DNA of 64,000 bases from Patescibacteria group bacterium. GTDB lineage: Bacteria > Patescibacteriota > Gracilibacteria > Absconditabacterales > Absconditicoccaceae. Every line of letters begins with the position of its first letter. Position 1 is the stretch's first letter. Of the stretch, positions 63,894-64,000 are shown piece by piece. The DNA lies in NCBI GenBank assembly GCA_022705745.1, contig JAKJDW010000002.1:1-64000 (forward strand). Direction: 5' to 3'. A model generated the notes under the pieces. The model searched no databases, was not told where the DNA came from, and saw only the letters and a program-made list of their open reading frames with translations. A program made the position numbers and the translations under genes.

Positions 63894-64000
63894 TTATTCG
63901 GATAATAAATCTTGTATTTTTATTTTTATTGTTCACAAATTCTGCCCCCAATTATTGGTCCTAAAAGAATATACTACACTTTCGCTATCGTCGTCAAATC
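63894..64000 (-). CDS. C-terminus of a gene cut by the window edge
   Basis: An open frame from the window end reads FDDDSESVVYSFRTNNWGQN then LGTIKIKIQDLLSE and TAA (63894-63896). It contains a UGA as Gly. The piece is only 35 residues, so the identity is unknown. Confidence 0.4.

Noticed and set aside
183-64000. UGA as selenocysteine or stop readthrough
   Set aside because: UGA is too frequent and falls at conserved glycines, often several times per gene, without a nearby common stem-loop.

Overview
The window is AT-rich (roughly 30% GC by eye) and comes from a bacterium that reads UGA as glycine (translation table 25). UGA falls in frame exactly where invariant glycines belong. Examples are the GxGYIG nucleotide-binding loop of GalE, the Walker A loop of the ABC transporter, catalytic loops of several tRNA synthetases, and ClpP, SecA and RecJ. 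Every complete gene ends in TAA or TAG. This points to Candidatus Absconditabacteria (SR1) or Gracilibacteria within the CPR/Patescibacteria; the code alone does not separate them. A standard-code reading shatters nearly every gene, so all coordinates here use UGA = Gly.

Layout. 1-5 kb: CoA-binding protein, a REP-associated transposase, a UvrD/PcrA helicase with a repetitive insertion, and a DnaE gene reduced to its PHP domain. 5-10.3 kb: cell-envelope genes (amidase/SpoIID protein, WecG/TagA glycosyltransferase, large membrane protein). 10.3-17 kb: accessory patch with a short alanyl-tRNA synthetase, a methyltransferase, an AbiE-type toxin-antitoxin pair, a phosphatase remnant and a Phd/RelE-type pair. 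17-27.9 kb: recJ, clpP, lysS, an AbrB/RelE-type pair, hisS, galE, a GT2 glycosyltransferase and smpB. 27.9-36.4 kb: a frameshifted ATPase, a MazG-like protein, a third RelE/RelB-type pair, glyS, an ABC transporter and a tandem-repeat protein. 36.5-48 kb: tRNA-Arg, rpsO, rpsA, a strange tandem repeat abutting tRNA-Leu, YqeY, secreted and membrane proteins, RNase J, DUF1622, secA. 48-56 kb: a domain-swapped GT4 glycosyltransferase, a four-helix-bundle protein flanked by minisatellites, rdgB, trmD, DUF2103, prmC, and a 1032-residue secreted protein with a UGA-encoded glycine-rich array. 56-64 kb: a RimO/MiaB remnant, an M16-like protein, a cation exchanger, an AAA_14/DUF4143 ATPase, the C-terminal half of UvrB, and pilin-like and secreted proteins.

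The identifiable core is translation (LysRS, HisRS, GlyRS, AlaRS, S15, S1, SmpB, TrmD, PrmC), secretion (SecA), RNA/protein turnover (RNase J, ClpP) and DNA repair. There is no operon for central metabolism. Several core genes are truncated (dnaE, alaS, uvrB, rimO/miaB), which fits genome erosion in an episymbiont or parasite. Many intergenic gaps hold short AT-rich direct repeats combined with GC-rich palindromes, probably a dispersed repeat family.
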